Assembly: GCA_021852225.1 (NCBI GenBank)
Contig: JAJZOA010000282.1
Coordinates: 1-14,260 of the forward strand
From: Planctomycetota bacterium
GTDB lineage: Bacteria > Planctomycetota > Phycisphaerae > WQYP01
Direction: 5' to 3'
Length of the DNA: 14,260 bases
Shown: one piece after another, positions 6,629 to 13,831 of the stretch
How the letters are laid out: every line of letters starts with the position of its first letter
Numbering within the stretch: the first letter of the stretch is position 1
Translations under genes and position numbers: made by a program
The notes under the pieces: generated by a model
Database searches by the model: none
The model's input: only the letters and a program-made list of their open reading frames with translations
Told to the model about the DNA's origin: nothing

Positions 6629-8062
6629 ATGATTTACTCCTACCCGTTTCGCTGGATGGCCTGTGTCGCAATTATCATTCTGATGCCTGGCCGCGGACTG
6701 GAAATCAGTCGCTGTTTTGCCAAGCCCGCACCCGCGCCGGTCATGCGCTATCTGGATAATGGCAAACTGCGGGTGGGTGTCAATCTGGCCATGGGTGGCG
6801 CGATCACCAGTATTTCCCGGTCTGGAAAAAAGACCAATCTGATTAACCATTGCGATCTTGGCAGAGAGATTCAAATGTCTGATTATTCAGGCCCGAATCC
6901 GTATATTCCACCCGGCAAAATAATTGCGCCGGCATGGCGCGGCCTCGGATGGAATCCAATTCAGTGTGGCGACGCCTTCGGCTTTCGGAGCAAAATAACC
7001 TACTTCCACCAGACCGCGTCGCGTCTGGTGGTACGCTGTATTCCGATGATCTGGCCGCTGAAAAATGTTCCGGCACATTGCACGTTTCAATGCACTATTA
7101 GACTCCACAACAACGCCATCTATGTACGGTGCGCCACCATTCTTCACCGGATGGATCACACGCAATACCCCGGACGGCCGCAGGAATGCCCAGCCATTTA
7201 TACTGTTGGCAAATACTGGCGGCTGGTCTCATATACCGGCAATCGGCCTTTCACCCATCGGCCACTCACGTTCCTTGACACGCGCCAAGCATTGGCCCGC
7301 GAACAGGCCGTTTTCGCGGGCAAACTGCGCGGCGACCCCTGGATTCCGTTTCACGCCACAGAAAATTGGGCGGCCATGTTAGACAGCAATGACAACGGAA
7401 TCGGCGTCTGGTCACCGGGTACTTTTGATTTCTCCGGCGGCTTTTTTGGCGCGCAAACCGGCCACGGCGGTCCTGCCAGCGCTCAAACGGGCTATATGGC
7501 TCCCAACCAATCTGTGATTCTTGATCACAATATTATATATCAATACCATTATGTTTTAATTGTGGGCAATCTGAAGGATATTCGTGATTTTGTTTATCGG
7601 CATGCAAAGCGGCCACGCCCACCGGTATGGACATTTACCCGCGATCGGCAGGGCTGGGTCTATCACGACGCAATCGATACAGGCTGGCCTGTCAAAGGAC
7701 GGCTGAATATTTCGCTTGCCGGGCACCACCCGGAATTGGTCGGTCCTTCCGCTTTCTGGCCGGCCCGGCAGGCTCCGGTTCTCTATATGGACGCGGCTTT
7801 TAAAACCAGCCGCAAAAGCGGCAGGATGTTCTGGCGCAACACGCGGCAGACGGGCTTTGCCGCGGAACGCAGCATTGCTTTTAAAATCATCGGCGATGGG
7901 CATTATCACCATTATGCCATCAGACTAAGTGCCTCGACCGCTTATCGGGGCCACATTGCACAGATTATGATCGCGCCCGTGAAGGCCGGCGAACCGGGGG
8001 CATGGCTAAGGTTGCGCTCCATTGGATTTTCACCAGCCGAGTCCCGCGCCGGCGGCAAATAA
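6629..8062 (+). CDS. Secreted two-domain protein of an uncharacterised carbohydrate-associated family
   Basis: A 477-residue exported protein. ATG 6629 is chosen over GTG 6614 because AGGA (6619-6622) lies 6 nt before it. Residues 1-30 are a signal peptide (MIYSYPFRWMACVAIIILM). Residues about 35-330 read as a beta-rich domain: LDNGKLRVGVNLAMGGAITS, NLINHCDLGREIQMSDYSG (Gly78-Arg79-Glu80), WNPIQCGDAFG (from Trp108), then HATENWAAMLDSNDNGIGVW. From memory this resembles a family of hypothetical proteins in polysaccharide-degrading Bacteroidota and Planctomycetota with unknown activity. Residues about 335-470 (FTRDRQGWVYHDAID, FAAERSIAFKIIGDGHYHHY, GAWLRLRSIGFSP) look like a separate beta-sandwich, plausibly carbohydrate-binding. 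No catalytic motif can be named. Its place between pectin enzymes and a beta-helix protein suggests plant cell-wall sugar as ligand or substrate; that is inference. Confidence 0.75.
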   Translation: MIYSYPFRWMACVAIIILMPGRGLEISRCFAKPAPAPVMRYLDNGKLRVGVNLAMGGAITSISRSGKKTNLINHCDLGREIQMSDYSGPNPYIPPGKIIAPAWRGLGWNPIQCGDAFGFRSKITYFHQTASRLVVRCIPMIWPLKNVPAHCTFQCTIRLHNNAIYVRCATILHRMDHTQYPGRPQECPAIYTVGKYWRLVSYTGNRPFTHRPLTFLDTRQALAREQAVFAGKLRGDPWIPFHATENWAAMLDSNDNGIGVWSPGTFDFSGGFFGAQTGHGGPASAQTGYMAPNQSVILDHNIIYQYHYVLIVGNLKDIRDFVYRHAKRPRPPVWTFTRDRQGWVYHDAIDTGWPVKGRLNISLAGHHPELVGPSAFWPARQAPVLYMDAAFKTSRKSGRMFWRNTRQTGFAAERSIAFKIIGDGHYHHYAIRLSASTAYRGHIAQIMIAPVKAGEPGAWLRLRSIGFSPAESRAGGK

Positions 8063-8337
8063 AAGGCACGCACGCGGGACGACCGCCTCCACAAAAATGC
8101 TCGTTCTGGCGGCAAGCAAAAAGAGTGCCCCTTTTTACCGGAAGGCTCAACCTACACTTATGTGTGAGCGGACGATCCACCGAAAGCGAACAGATGGAGC
8201 ATTCCAAGCGGCCTGGGACCACGGTCACAAGCCGGCAGACAGACTTTCACAGTTGTTCTTCACGAACCATTCCGCACGCAATCGGACAACTTCGGACCAA
8301 GACGGGCAGATCCGATAAATGCCGAATGTCGGGCTTC
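8063..8337. other. Intergenic stretch without a supported gene
   Basis: Between the 477-aa protein and the TPR gene there are overlapping open frames on both strands, but none with a ribosome binding site or recognisable protein. No clear terminator with a T-run follows the stop at 8062. The segment probably holds the upstream region of the TPR gene. Confidence 0.5.
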
Positions 8338-8366
8338 GCGACGATACGCCGATAACGGACTACAAT
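8338..8366 (+). promoter_or_regulatory. Candidate promoter of the TPR-protein gene
   Basis: TACAAT at 8361-8366 matches the -10 consensus at five of six bases. At 17-nt spacing GCGACG (8338-8343) offers a weak -35 (the GAC core only). A start near 8373 would leave a leader of about 25 nt before ATG 8398, including the ribosome binding site. Confidence 0.4.
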
Positions 8367-8397
8367 ATGCTGACTGTTGATTCCGGAGTTATCGAAT

Positions 8398-10485
8398 ATG
8401 AAGATCACCACCCGCTATTCGGCACAACGCAAACCCCGGCTTTGGCGTGTTGGATGGCTACTGAAGTGGGCTGGTGCCGCTGCAGTATTTCTGGCGGCAA
8501 ACGCCGCAATGTGCCAGACCGAAACGATGGCCGCCATCAAACCGGCCGCCCAGGGGGCGGTGAATCCAGCGATGCTGCGGCTTCTTGCGAAAGCCCGGCA
8601 CGAATTGACCACAGGAGAGTGGGCGGCGAGCCTGCGACATTTTCAGCAATATCTGAATGCTCATCCGACTGACACGGCCACAATGCTGGAATATCTTTCC
8701 CTGTCCCGACAGCAGCGCAGGACTGGGGCGGCACTCCAACTGCTGGCCGGTGCGGCGGCCAATGGCATCCTAACTGCGGGCGTGGTGCGGAGCGATTTGT
8801 ATGTGCTGATCGGGCCATATCCCACGCAACGCGAGTTGGCCAACCTGGTACGCGCAACGGGCAACCACCACACCGGATTGCCCGCCTCGGCGGCCGTCGG
8901 ACAAAATCGGATTTCCAGCACGCTAATTCAGCGGAAAAGAGCCTGGCGGTACTTTTTGCTGGCGATTGTGGCCAGCGCGGCGGGAGACCATCTGGCGGCC
9001 ACGGGCTTCGGATACGCGGCCGAAAATTCAGATTCGCAATTGCCGGGCATACAGAAATTTATTGCCGGGGAATTATTTCTGCAGCACGATTTTGCCGCCG
9101 CCAGTAAAGAATTGCGTACCGGCATCCGGCATTTGAGCCACCACCCGGACCGGCTGGTCATGCAATTGGCCATGGACCTGGGTCAGGACCGGACAGACTC
9201 CGCATTGCGATTAGCGACAGCATATCAGCGAATGAATAAACATAGGCTGCTGGGATATTGGCTGCTGGCCAGAGTATATCGGGCACGCGGCCAGCAACGC
9301 CCGGAAATTCATGAACTCCTGATTCTGCTGAATTTGTTTCCGGATTTCGCGCCCGCTTACCGCAGCCTATTGCGAATCGCGCAAAATAAAAACAATACCG
9401 TCCTGACACAACGGCTGGAACACCTTTACGCGGTGAATTTTCCGACGGATTCCCGCAGCATCGTTTTTGCGGCAAATCATGCGCTGGTCGCTGGAAACAG
9501 TATTCTTGCGGATAAACTGCTGCGAAACGCCGCGAAGCACAATCCGCGTGATAAAAGAATCGCGATGGCTCTCTGGAAAAGCGACCTTGCCCGTCATGCG
9601 TTCGCACAATCCTTAAAGGATATTCACGCAGCTCTTTTTCAACGCCCGGATGATCCGACGCTCATGGCGGCTCTTCTGCAAAGCCTGCTTGCGAACGGCC
9701 ATCCTCACAAGGCGATGGCCAGCGTCCGCGCGGCGGCGGAGCGGGAATTTCGTTCCAGTTCCCGTCAGGTCATGTATGTGGACTTGCTTCTGCAACTGCA
9801 CCATTCGATCGCAGCAGCGGATTGGCTGGCAAAGTTAAGCTCGAAATTGCCGAATCGGAATTGGGTCAAACGCCTGAATGTACATTTTCTGGAGCAGGTA
9901 AACAGGCCAAAGCGGGCGCTGGCTGTCCTCCACAATCTGGCCTACCAGCCCGCGCCGCGAATCGCGGACATTCAAGCCTTTGCGGACCTGAGCTACGAAC
10001 AGGGCGATACGACCACTTATGTCACACAGATGAAAAGGATTCTTGCTATCGAGCCGAGCAATGCCGAAGCGAACAATAATCTGGCGTTTTTCTGGGCGCA
10101 GCGGCGAATGCATCTGACCAAGTCACTGGGCATGGCGAAACTGTCGGTGAGGGAATACCCGCGGGATACCGCTTCCCGTGACACGCTGGGATGGATTTAC
10201 TATCGGCTTGGGCATTTCCGGCGGGCACTTGAAGAATTGCGTATTGCCGTGGCACTTCCCGGCGGTGAAAATGCCGCGGAATTTCTGCACCTTGGCGATA
10301 CGCTCCATAAGCTAAATGAGAACAGCTTAGCACTTGATAGCTGGAAGCAGGGGATTAAGCTGCTGACACCCGCAACAAAACTGCCGCGCCACGAACAGGA
10401 ATTGCGGATCAGACTTCTGAAGCGCATCGCCCGGGAAAAAAAGTATCAGTCGCTGGACACCCTGCACGGCGGACAAGGATTATAA
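8398..10485 (+). CDS. Exported tetratricopeptide-repeat protein
   Basis: A 695-residue protein. The ATG at 8398 is preceded by GGAG (8385-8388) at 9-nt spacing; an in-frame TTG at 8377 lacks this. The N-terminus is basic (MKITTRYSAQRKPRLWR) followed by a hydrophobic stretch to about residue 37 (WAGAAAVFLAANAAMC), a signal peptide or membrane anchor; the Cys is not in a good lipobox. Most of the rest is helical TPR-like repeat. The clearest units are the last three: NNNLAFFWAQRR (about 558), SRDTLGWIYYRLGHFRRALE (about 593) and FLHLGDTLHKLNENSLALDS (about 628). TPR proteins act as scaffolds, and this layout is common in planctomycete envelope proteins. No enzymatic domain is visible. It may assist export or assembly of the neighbouring secreted proteins, but nothing in the sequence proves this. 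Confidence 0.85.
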   Translation: MKITTRYSAQRKPRLWRVGWLLKWAGAAAVFLAANAAMCQTETMAAIKPAAQGAVNPAMLRLLAKARHELTTGEWAASLRHFQQYLNAHPTDTATMLEYLSLSRQQRRTGAALQLLAGAAANGILTAGVVRSDLYVLIGPYPTQRELANLVRATGNHHTGLPASAAVGQNRISSTLIQRKRAWRYFLLAIVASAAGDHLAATGFGYAAENSDSQLPGIQKFIAGELFLQHDFAAASKELRTGIRHLSHHPDRLVMQLAMDLGQDRTDSALRLATAYQRMNKHRLLGYWLLARVYRARGQQRPEIHELLILLNLFPDFAPAYRSLLRIAQNKNNTVLTQRLEHLYAVNFPTDSRSIVFAANHALVAGNSILADKLLRNAAKHNPRDKRIAMALWKSDLARHAFAQSLKDIHAALFQRPDDPTLMAALLQSLLANGHPHKAMASVRAAAEREFRSSSRQVMYVDLLLQLHHSIAAADWLAKLSSKLPNRNWVKRLNVHFLEQVNRPKRALAVLHNLAYQPAPRIADIQAFADLSYEQGDTTTYVTQMKRILAIEPSNAEANNNLAFFWAQRRMHLTKSLGMAKLSVREYPRDTASRDTLGWIYYRLGHFRRALEELRIAVALPGGENAAEFLHLGDTLHKLNENSLALDSWKQGIKLLTPATKLPRHEQELRIRLLKRIAREKKYQSLDTLHGGQGL

Positions 10486-10596
10486 AGCGGGCTGCGGCAG
10501 CCTGATGCCGCTGCGCACCATCAAAAATAAGCGGACCGATTACAAGCGTGACTTGTGGCCGCACATACGCGGGATGTGGTGATCTGGCCTGCGGGG

Positions 10597-10622
10597 CGTG
10601 AAAGGGGGAAAACCCCGTCACG
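10597..10622. terminator. Hairpin between convergent genes, possible bidirectional terminator
   Basis: CGTGA (10597-10601) pairs with TCACG (10618-10622) and the inner GGGG pairs with CCCC (10613-10616) around an A-rich loop. It lies between the TPR stop (10485) and the stop of the convergent beta-helix gene (10660). There is no T-run, so it is at best a weak or Rho-assisted terminator. A smaller GCGGCA/TGCCGC hairpin lies at 10494-10511. Confidence 0.35.
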
Positions 10623-10659
10623 GCTCACGGGCGTGAAACGGTCGCTGACAACACGGGTA

Positions 10660-12477
10660 TCAGCCGATGCCACCGAATTCATTTAAGGTCTGTCGCATGG
10701 CCGAAGCGGGAGTATTGCCGTACACCCGGCCGCCGATGCGATTGACAATGTGATCGATCTGGCTGCCCTTCTTTCCACTTAGCCAGACCGTCGTCATATC
10801 GTGCAAACGAACCCCTCGGACAGACGGTGCCTGAATAGCGCTCTGGCATTTAATAACAGCATCACGAAAAAAGCAGTAAATTCCCAATCCCCAGGCCTCG
10901 TGATCGGTCACGGTATCGGCCACTTTGTACGATGCGTAGCCATCGGTCTGGCCAGCCATCCATGATGCCTGGTCGGGCGGATCGTACGGCATTTCAGATT
11001 GATACATGTACACTCGACCACGGTTGCCATTCCAAAGCGTCTGGTATTCCTCGTGGTGTTCATTGAATAATCCATAACAGGTCACGTCATCGGCATTCAC
11101 CACCAGTCCGTGTTTTGTGGCATTTGCCCTCCACCCGACGCCATTGCCATGATCCGCCCGCCAAATCCAGATATTATCAGTCACCACATGGCTACTGTGA
11201 ATGACAATTCCCGCGTCGTTGCGTCCTGCCGCCGGCCCGGCCGTGCGCACGGTTAAGTCATAAAGAAAGCTTGGGTTAGCCGAGTGATCGTCCGCACTGC
11301 CGACAGATCCCAGTTCCAGCAGGCAGGGAGAGTTGGCCGGACCGGCATCCACAATAAGCCCGGCAATGGTCACGCCGTCCACATCAGAAACCGAAACCGC
11401 GGGCCGCCCGGTCATGGCTTTCAGCGACGGCACGGCCAAACCCAGAAGTATGGTGTTCGGGCGGGTCACTCGAAGTGTGTCACTTAATTCGTATGTGCCG
11501 GGTGTGAAAATAACATGCCTGCCATCCGCCAGCGCCCTGTTCAGGCTGGCGGCCGAGTCTTTGGCGGGGTGCGCGATATAAAATTGCTCTATCGGAATTG
11601 ATGCTCCCGGCGTTGCACCCGAAGCCCAGGACACTCCAATGGTATTGCGCCGCAGCGCGGGAACAAAGACCGCAAAATCGCCAGATTTATCGACATATAA
11701 ATATGGCTTCTCACGAATCACCGGCGTCCGGTGAACCACCGTATAGGCAGGATTGGGAAATGTGTTCCCCGGAGCATGTTGACACCCTACAAACACCATG
11801 TTCCACACGGCGTTGCTCCAGGCTGACCACTTGCTGTTGCGCGCCAACCATTGCTGTTGTGACGCGGGCACCACTTTGCCATCCACCACTGAATCCGCCA
11901 GAAACCCGCCACTTGCGTAGCCGGCGCCGCAATGACATGACTTCCACACGTCGAACAGGTTAAGATCGCCCTTCACGTGCAAACGTCGCATAGGCGAGGC
12001 TTGCGACACGGCAATGCGCGTCGTACCGCCGGTAGCCGAGGGCAGCACAGCAAAGTTACTGATTGTCCGCCAGAAGTTGACCAGGGCGGCTCCGCCACTC
12101 CACTGGGCATTGATGTTCACACCGCCGTCAATAAGTACATCGTCAGGATTTTTTCCCAGGCCCGCGACTTCCGTATAAAAGCCGACATTAAAATTCACAC
12201 GGTATTTACCCGGTTTGAACAGGAATGCATACCCTTGCGATGCAAACTGATTCGATTCCATCTTCTCGAAAACTTCTCGGGTGATATGGTTGATTCCATC
12301 GGCAGGCATTTCCGCATCGAAAACGTACACATTTTCACCGAAGATGGTCTTGTTTGCCCGCGATACGGATGCGGCACGTCCAGTGGTCGGGACCGCCACC
12401 GCATCGGTTCGCGCAGCGGCTAAAGAGGCGACAGCGGCGGTAGTGATTATTTTCAGAAAGTGTCGTCGATTTGCCAT
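10660..12477 (-). CDS. Tat-exported right-handed beta-helix protein (GH55 / pectate-lyase-3-like)
   Basis: A 605-residue protein. ATG 12477 is chosen over an in-frame TTG at 12495, which overlaps the GGAG ribosome binding site (12-nt spacing, rather long). The start MANRRHFLK carries a twin-arginine motif (R4-R5-x-F-L-K) followed by ITTAAVASLAAA, so export in folded form by the Tat route is likely. After about residue 45: FGENVYVFDAEMP, LFKPGKYRVNFNVGFYTEVA, SQQQWLARNS, PYLYVDKSGDFAVFVPA, TPGTYELSDTLRVTRPNT, WRADHGNGVGW (439-449), NEHHEEY (from 472) and YQSEMPYDPPDQ. This pattern matches, from memory, large actinobacterial secreted proteins often labelled 'adenylyl cyclase' or 'coagulation factor 5/8', which are really beta-helix proteins related to GH55 glucanases. 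The activity is unknown; acidic and His residues around 442-477 are candidate active-site positions. No further binding domain is attached here. Confidence 0.8.
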   Translation of the reverse strand: MANRRHFLKIITTAAVASLAAARTDAVAVPTTGRAASVSRANKTIFGENVYVFDAEMPADGINHITREVFEKMESNQFASQGYAFLFKPGKYRVNFNVGFYTEVAGLGKNPDDVLIDGGVNINAQWSGGAALVNFWRTISNFAVLPSATGGTTRIAVSQASPMRRLHVKGDLNLFDVWKSCHCGAGYASGGFLADSVVDGKVVPASQQQWLARNSKWSAWSNAVWNMVFVGCQHAPGNTFPNPAYTVVHRTPVIREKPYLYVDKSGDFAVFVPALRRNTIGVSWASGATPGASIPIEQFYIAHPAKDSAASLNRALADGRHVIFTPGTYELSDTLRVTRPNTILLGLAVPSLKAMTGRPAVSVSDVDGVTIAGLIVDAGPANSPCLLELGSVGSADDHSANPSFLYDLTVRTAGPAAGRNDAGIVIHSSHVVTDNIWIWRADHGNGVGWRANATKHGLVVNADDVTCYGLFNEHHEEYQTLWNGNRGRVYMYQSEMPYDPPDQASWMAGQTDGYASYKVADTVTDHEAWGLGIYCFFRDAVIKCQSAIQAPSVRGVRLHDMTTVWLSGKKGSQIDHIVNRIGGRVYGNTPASAMRQTLNEFGGIG

Positions 12478-12509
12478 ATATATAAATTTCTCCAAGCGAC
12501 ACGATAACC

Positions 12510-12532
12510 ATCCTGGACGGCAGGCGCAGGAT
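12510..12532 (-). repeat. Inverted repeat overlapping the -10 region, possible operator
   Basis: ATCCTG (12510-12515) and CAGGAT (12527-12532) are perfect inverted copies 11 nt apart. They cover the expected transcription start and part of the -10 box of the beta-helix gene, a place where a repressor could act. It could equally be a chance repeat or a 5' leader hairpin. Confidence 0.25.
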
Positions 12533-12556
12533 AGCTTTCATCGCCTCGGCCGTCAA
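12528..12556 (-). promoter_or_regulatory. Sigma-70-type promoter of the beta-helix gene
   Basis: On the - strand TTGACG (12551-12556, five of six) is followed after exactly 17 nt by TATCCT (12528-12533, four of six). Transcription would start near 12521, giving a leader of about 44 nt before ATG 12477. A CAGCTTTTAGCTG palindrome at 12599-12611, about 80 nt upstream of the start, might be a regulator site. Confidence 0.55.
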
Positions 12557-12674
12557 TTTTATGACCTGACATGTTTAAGGACGGGCCTTATCAGACCACA
12601 GCTTTTAGCTGCAATCAAAACCTGGCAAGCAGATCGCGATGGGAGCATTGGCCGGGACGCTGGTCGGAGGGGAT

Positions 12675-12714
12675 AAAAAAGAAACCCATGCCGCGGGTCG
12701 AACCGCGGCATGGG
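12675..12714 (-). terminator. Strong Rho-independent terminator, leftward
   Basis: CCCATGCCGCGG (12685-12696) and CCGCGGCATGGG (12703-12714) form a perfect 12-bp stem with a 6-nt loop. On the - strand it is followed by TTTCTTTTTT (12684-12675), so it ends transcription arriving from the right. It shields the beta-helix promoter from the HU side. The nearest upstream gene on that strand stops at 13169, about 450 nt away. Confidence 0.9.
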
Positions 12715-13168
12715 AAATAAATGTCTATCAGATCACGTCGAGTTGATGGTGACCCGGCTGAAAGTTGCCTGCCGAATTGCCGGCCAGGCAGCATTCAACG
12801 CAAATTAAACACAGGGAACTAAATACCCAATTGATCGGCTAAACAAATTGGTCTTCATAGAACAGACGCCATCAACATGGACAAGCCATGAAAACCGCGC
12901 GCAGTCCAAATGATTTCCGCACAACCGCCAATTTCAGGCATCGCCGCCAATGTCAGCCGAACCGTAAACCGGTAACGCACGACACGGCAACACCCAACAT
13001 CGCCACCAAGAACGCAACTGCATCGCATGCCCGCCGGTCTGTTTAAACAGGCCAGAGACAATCAACATCATTCGGTCCGTGGCAATATCCCAGGCTTCCG
13101 AAGATCATGCCCGCAGGCAACCGCAGCCACCGGCTCGCATGATCAGCTTCAGAAATTCTGGTGCGAAC
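12715..13168. other. 454-nt stretch without a convincing gene; possible long 3' UTR or small RNA
   Basis: Frames on both strands (a 52-codon + frame from 12888; a - frame 12855-13061) lack ribosome binding sites and have poor composition. The region lies between the HU stop and the strong leftward terminator, so it is probably transcribed on the - strand either as HU 3' UTR or from an unrecognised promoter. Confidence 0.45.
13103..13144. repeat. Inverted repeat just downstream of the HU gene
   Basis: GATCATGC (13103-13110) and GCATGATC (13137-13144) are perfect inverted copies separated by 26 nt of GC-rich sequence. In the HU transcript this would be a hairpin 25 nt after the stop codon. No T-run follows, so it is not a canonical terminator; it might protect the mRNA end or mark an RNA processing point. 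Confidence 0.35.
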
Positions 13169-13480
13169 TTATTTAGCCATGTCTTTAAGAGCCTTAAGCG
13201 GGCGCACTTTGATGACGCGGCGAGCCGGCTTGGCTTTGAACATGACTTCTTCTTTGGTGAACGGATTGATACCTTTGCGAGCTTTGGTGGCGGGCTTGTT
13301 GATGACGGTGATTTTCATCAGGCCCGGGACTACAAAAAGGCCTGGACCTTTTTTGCCCACGTTCTTGCTGATGAGGCCCGCCATCGCTTCCATCACGGAC
13401 GCGACCTGCTTGCGCGAAAGTTCCGTCTCCGCGGAAATGGCCGAAAGAATTTCACTCTTCGTTGGTGCTTTGTCTGCCAT
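13169..13480 (-). CDS. HU-family DNA-binding protein
   Basis: A 103-residue nucleoid protein expected to bind and bend DNA as a dimer. The start MADKAPTKSEIL at 13480 has AAAGGA 7 nt upstream; the frame continues upstream to 13561, but that extension is not HU-like. The N-terminal helices (SEILSAISAETELSRKQV, then ASVMEAMAGLI) give the dimer core. VPGLMKITVINKPATKARKG leads into the DNA-contacting arm, where INP replaces the usual RNP while keeping the intercalating Pro. The end PLKALKDMAK matches the typical KALKD terminus. It is slightly longer than the usual 90 residues because of an extra stretch around GKKGPGLFVVPGLM. It has its own promoter and is insulated by a terminator from the upstream E2 gene. 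The family is firm; the DNA specificity of this variant is unknown. Confidence 0.92.
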   Translation of the reverse strand: MADKAPTKSEILSAISAETELSRKQVASVMEAMAGLISKNVGKKGPGLFVVPGLMKITVINKPATKARKGINPFTKEEVMFKAKPARRVIKVRPLKALKDMAK

Positions 13481-13525
13481 TGGCAAATCCTTTATAAAGA
13501 ACAAAGAAAACCAGAAACTGCGTGT

Positions 13526-13553
13526 ATCATAGTAAGAATTCCGCAGGATACAA
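13526..13553 (-). promoter_or_regulatory. Candidate promoter of the HU gene
   Basis: On the - strand TATGAT (13526-13531) matches the -10 consensus at five of six bases. TTGTAT (13548-13553), 16 nt upstream, is a weak -35. The start would be near 13519, giving a leader of about 39 nt. Confidence 0.45.
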
Positions 13554-13562
13554 GGGCTCATG

Positions 13563-13585
13563 AAAAAAAAGGCTATTTTTTAGCC
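13563..13585 (-). terminator. Leftward terminator between the E2 gene and HU
   Basis: On the - strand GGCTA, five A, TAGCC is followed by eight T (13570-13563). The stem is only 5 bp, but the T-run is long. It lies just upstream of the HU promoter and would end the E2 transcript. Confidence 0.7.
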
Positions 13586-13831
13586 AAATTAGTATCCACC
13601 ACGCTGAAAGACCCTTTCAAATAAGCCACCGGACCGGTACGGATGCCTTAACCGACGAGCACTTCGGCAATTCGTCGATTGAACAAGCTATGCATTCCAA
13701 AGGAGAATGCCATCGCGGAATACCAGCGGTCGCGATTTTACCCACAGTATTGCAAGAACCGCCGAATCGCCTGACCGGCGGTGTGGCTTCAGCGGTTCAC
13801 ATAAGCAGGGTATGCATTGAGTTTCGGAGGC
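13586..13831 (-). other. 3' region of the E2 transcript
   Basis: There is no supported gene between the E2 stop and the terminator. ACCGCC (13758-13763) and GGCGGT (13777-13782) form a 6-bp stem with a 13-nt loop on the - strand, without a T-run. The E2 message probably runs through it to the terminator at 13563-13585. Confidence 0.4.

Noticed and set aside
10494..10511. GCGGCA/TGCCGC hairpin after the TPR gene as a terminator.
   Set aside because: The stem is only 6 bp and there is no T-run on either strand.
12888..13046. 52-codon Arg-rich + strand frame in the gene-free interval.
   Set aside because: There is no Shine-Dalgarno at useful spacing and no recognisable motif; it is likely a chance frame.
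13707..13820. Small + strand frame with AAGGAG near its ATG.
   Set aside because: The spacing is only about one nucleotide and the product looks random; it lies in the 3' region of the E2 transcript.
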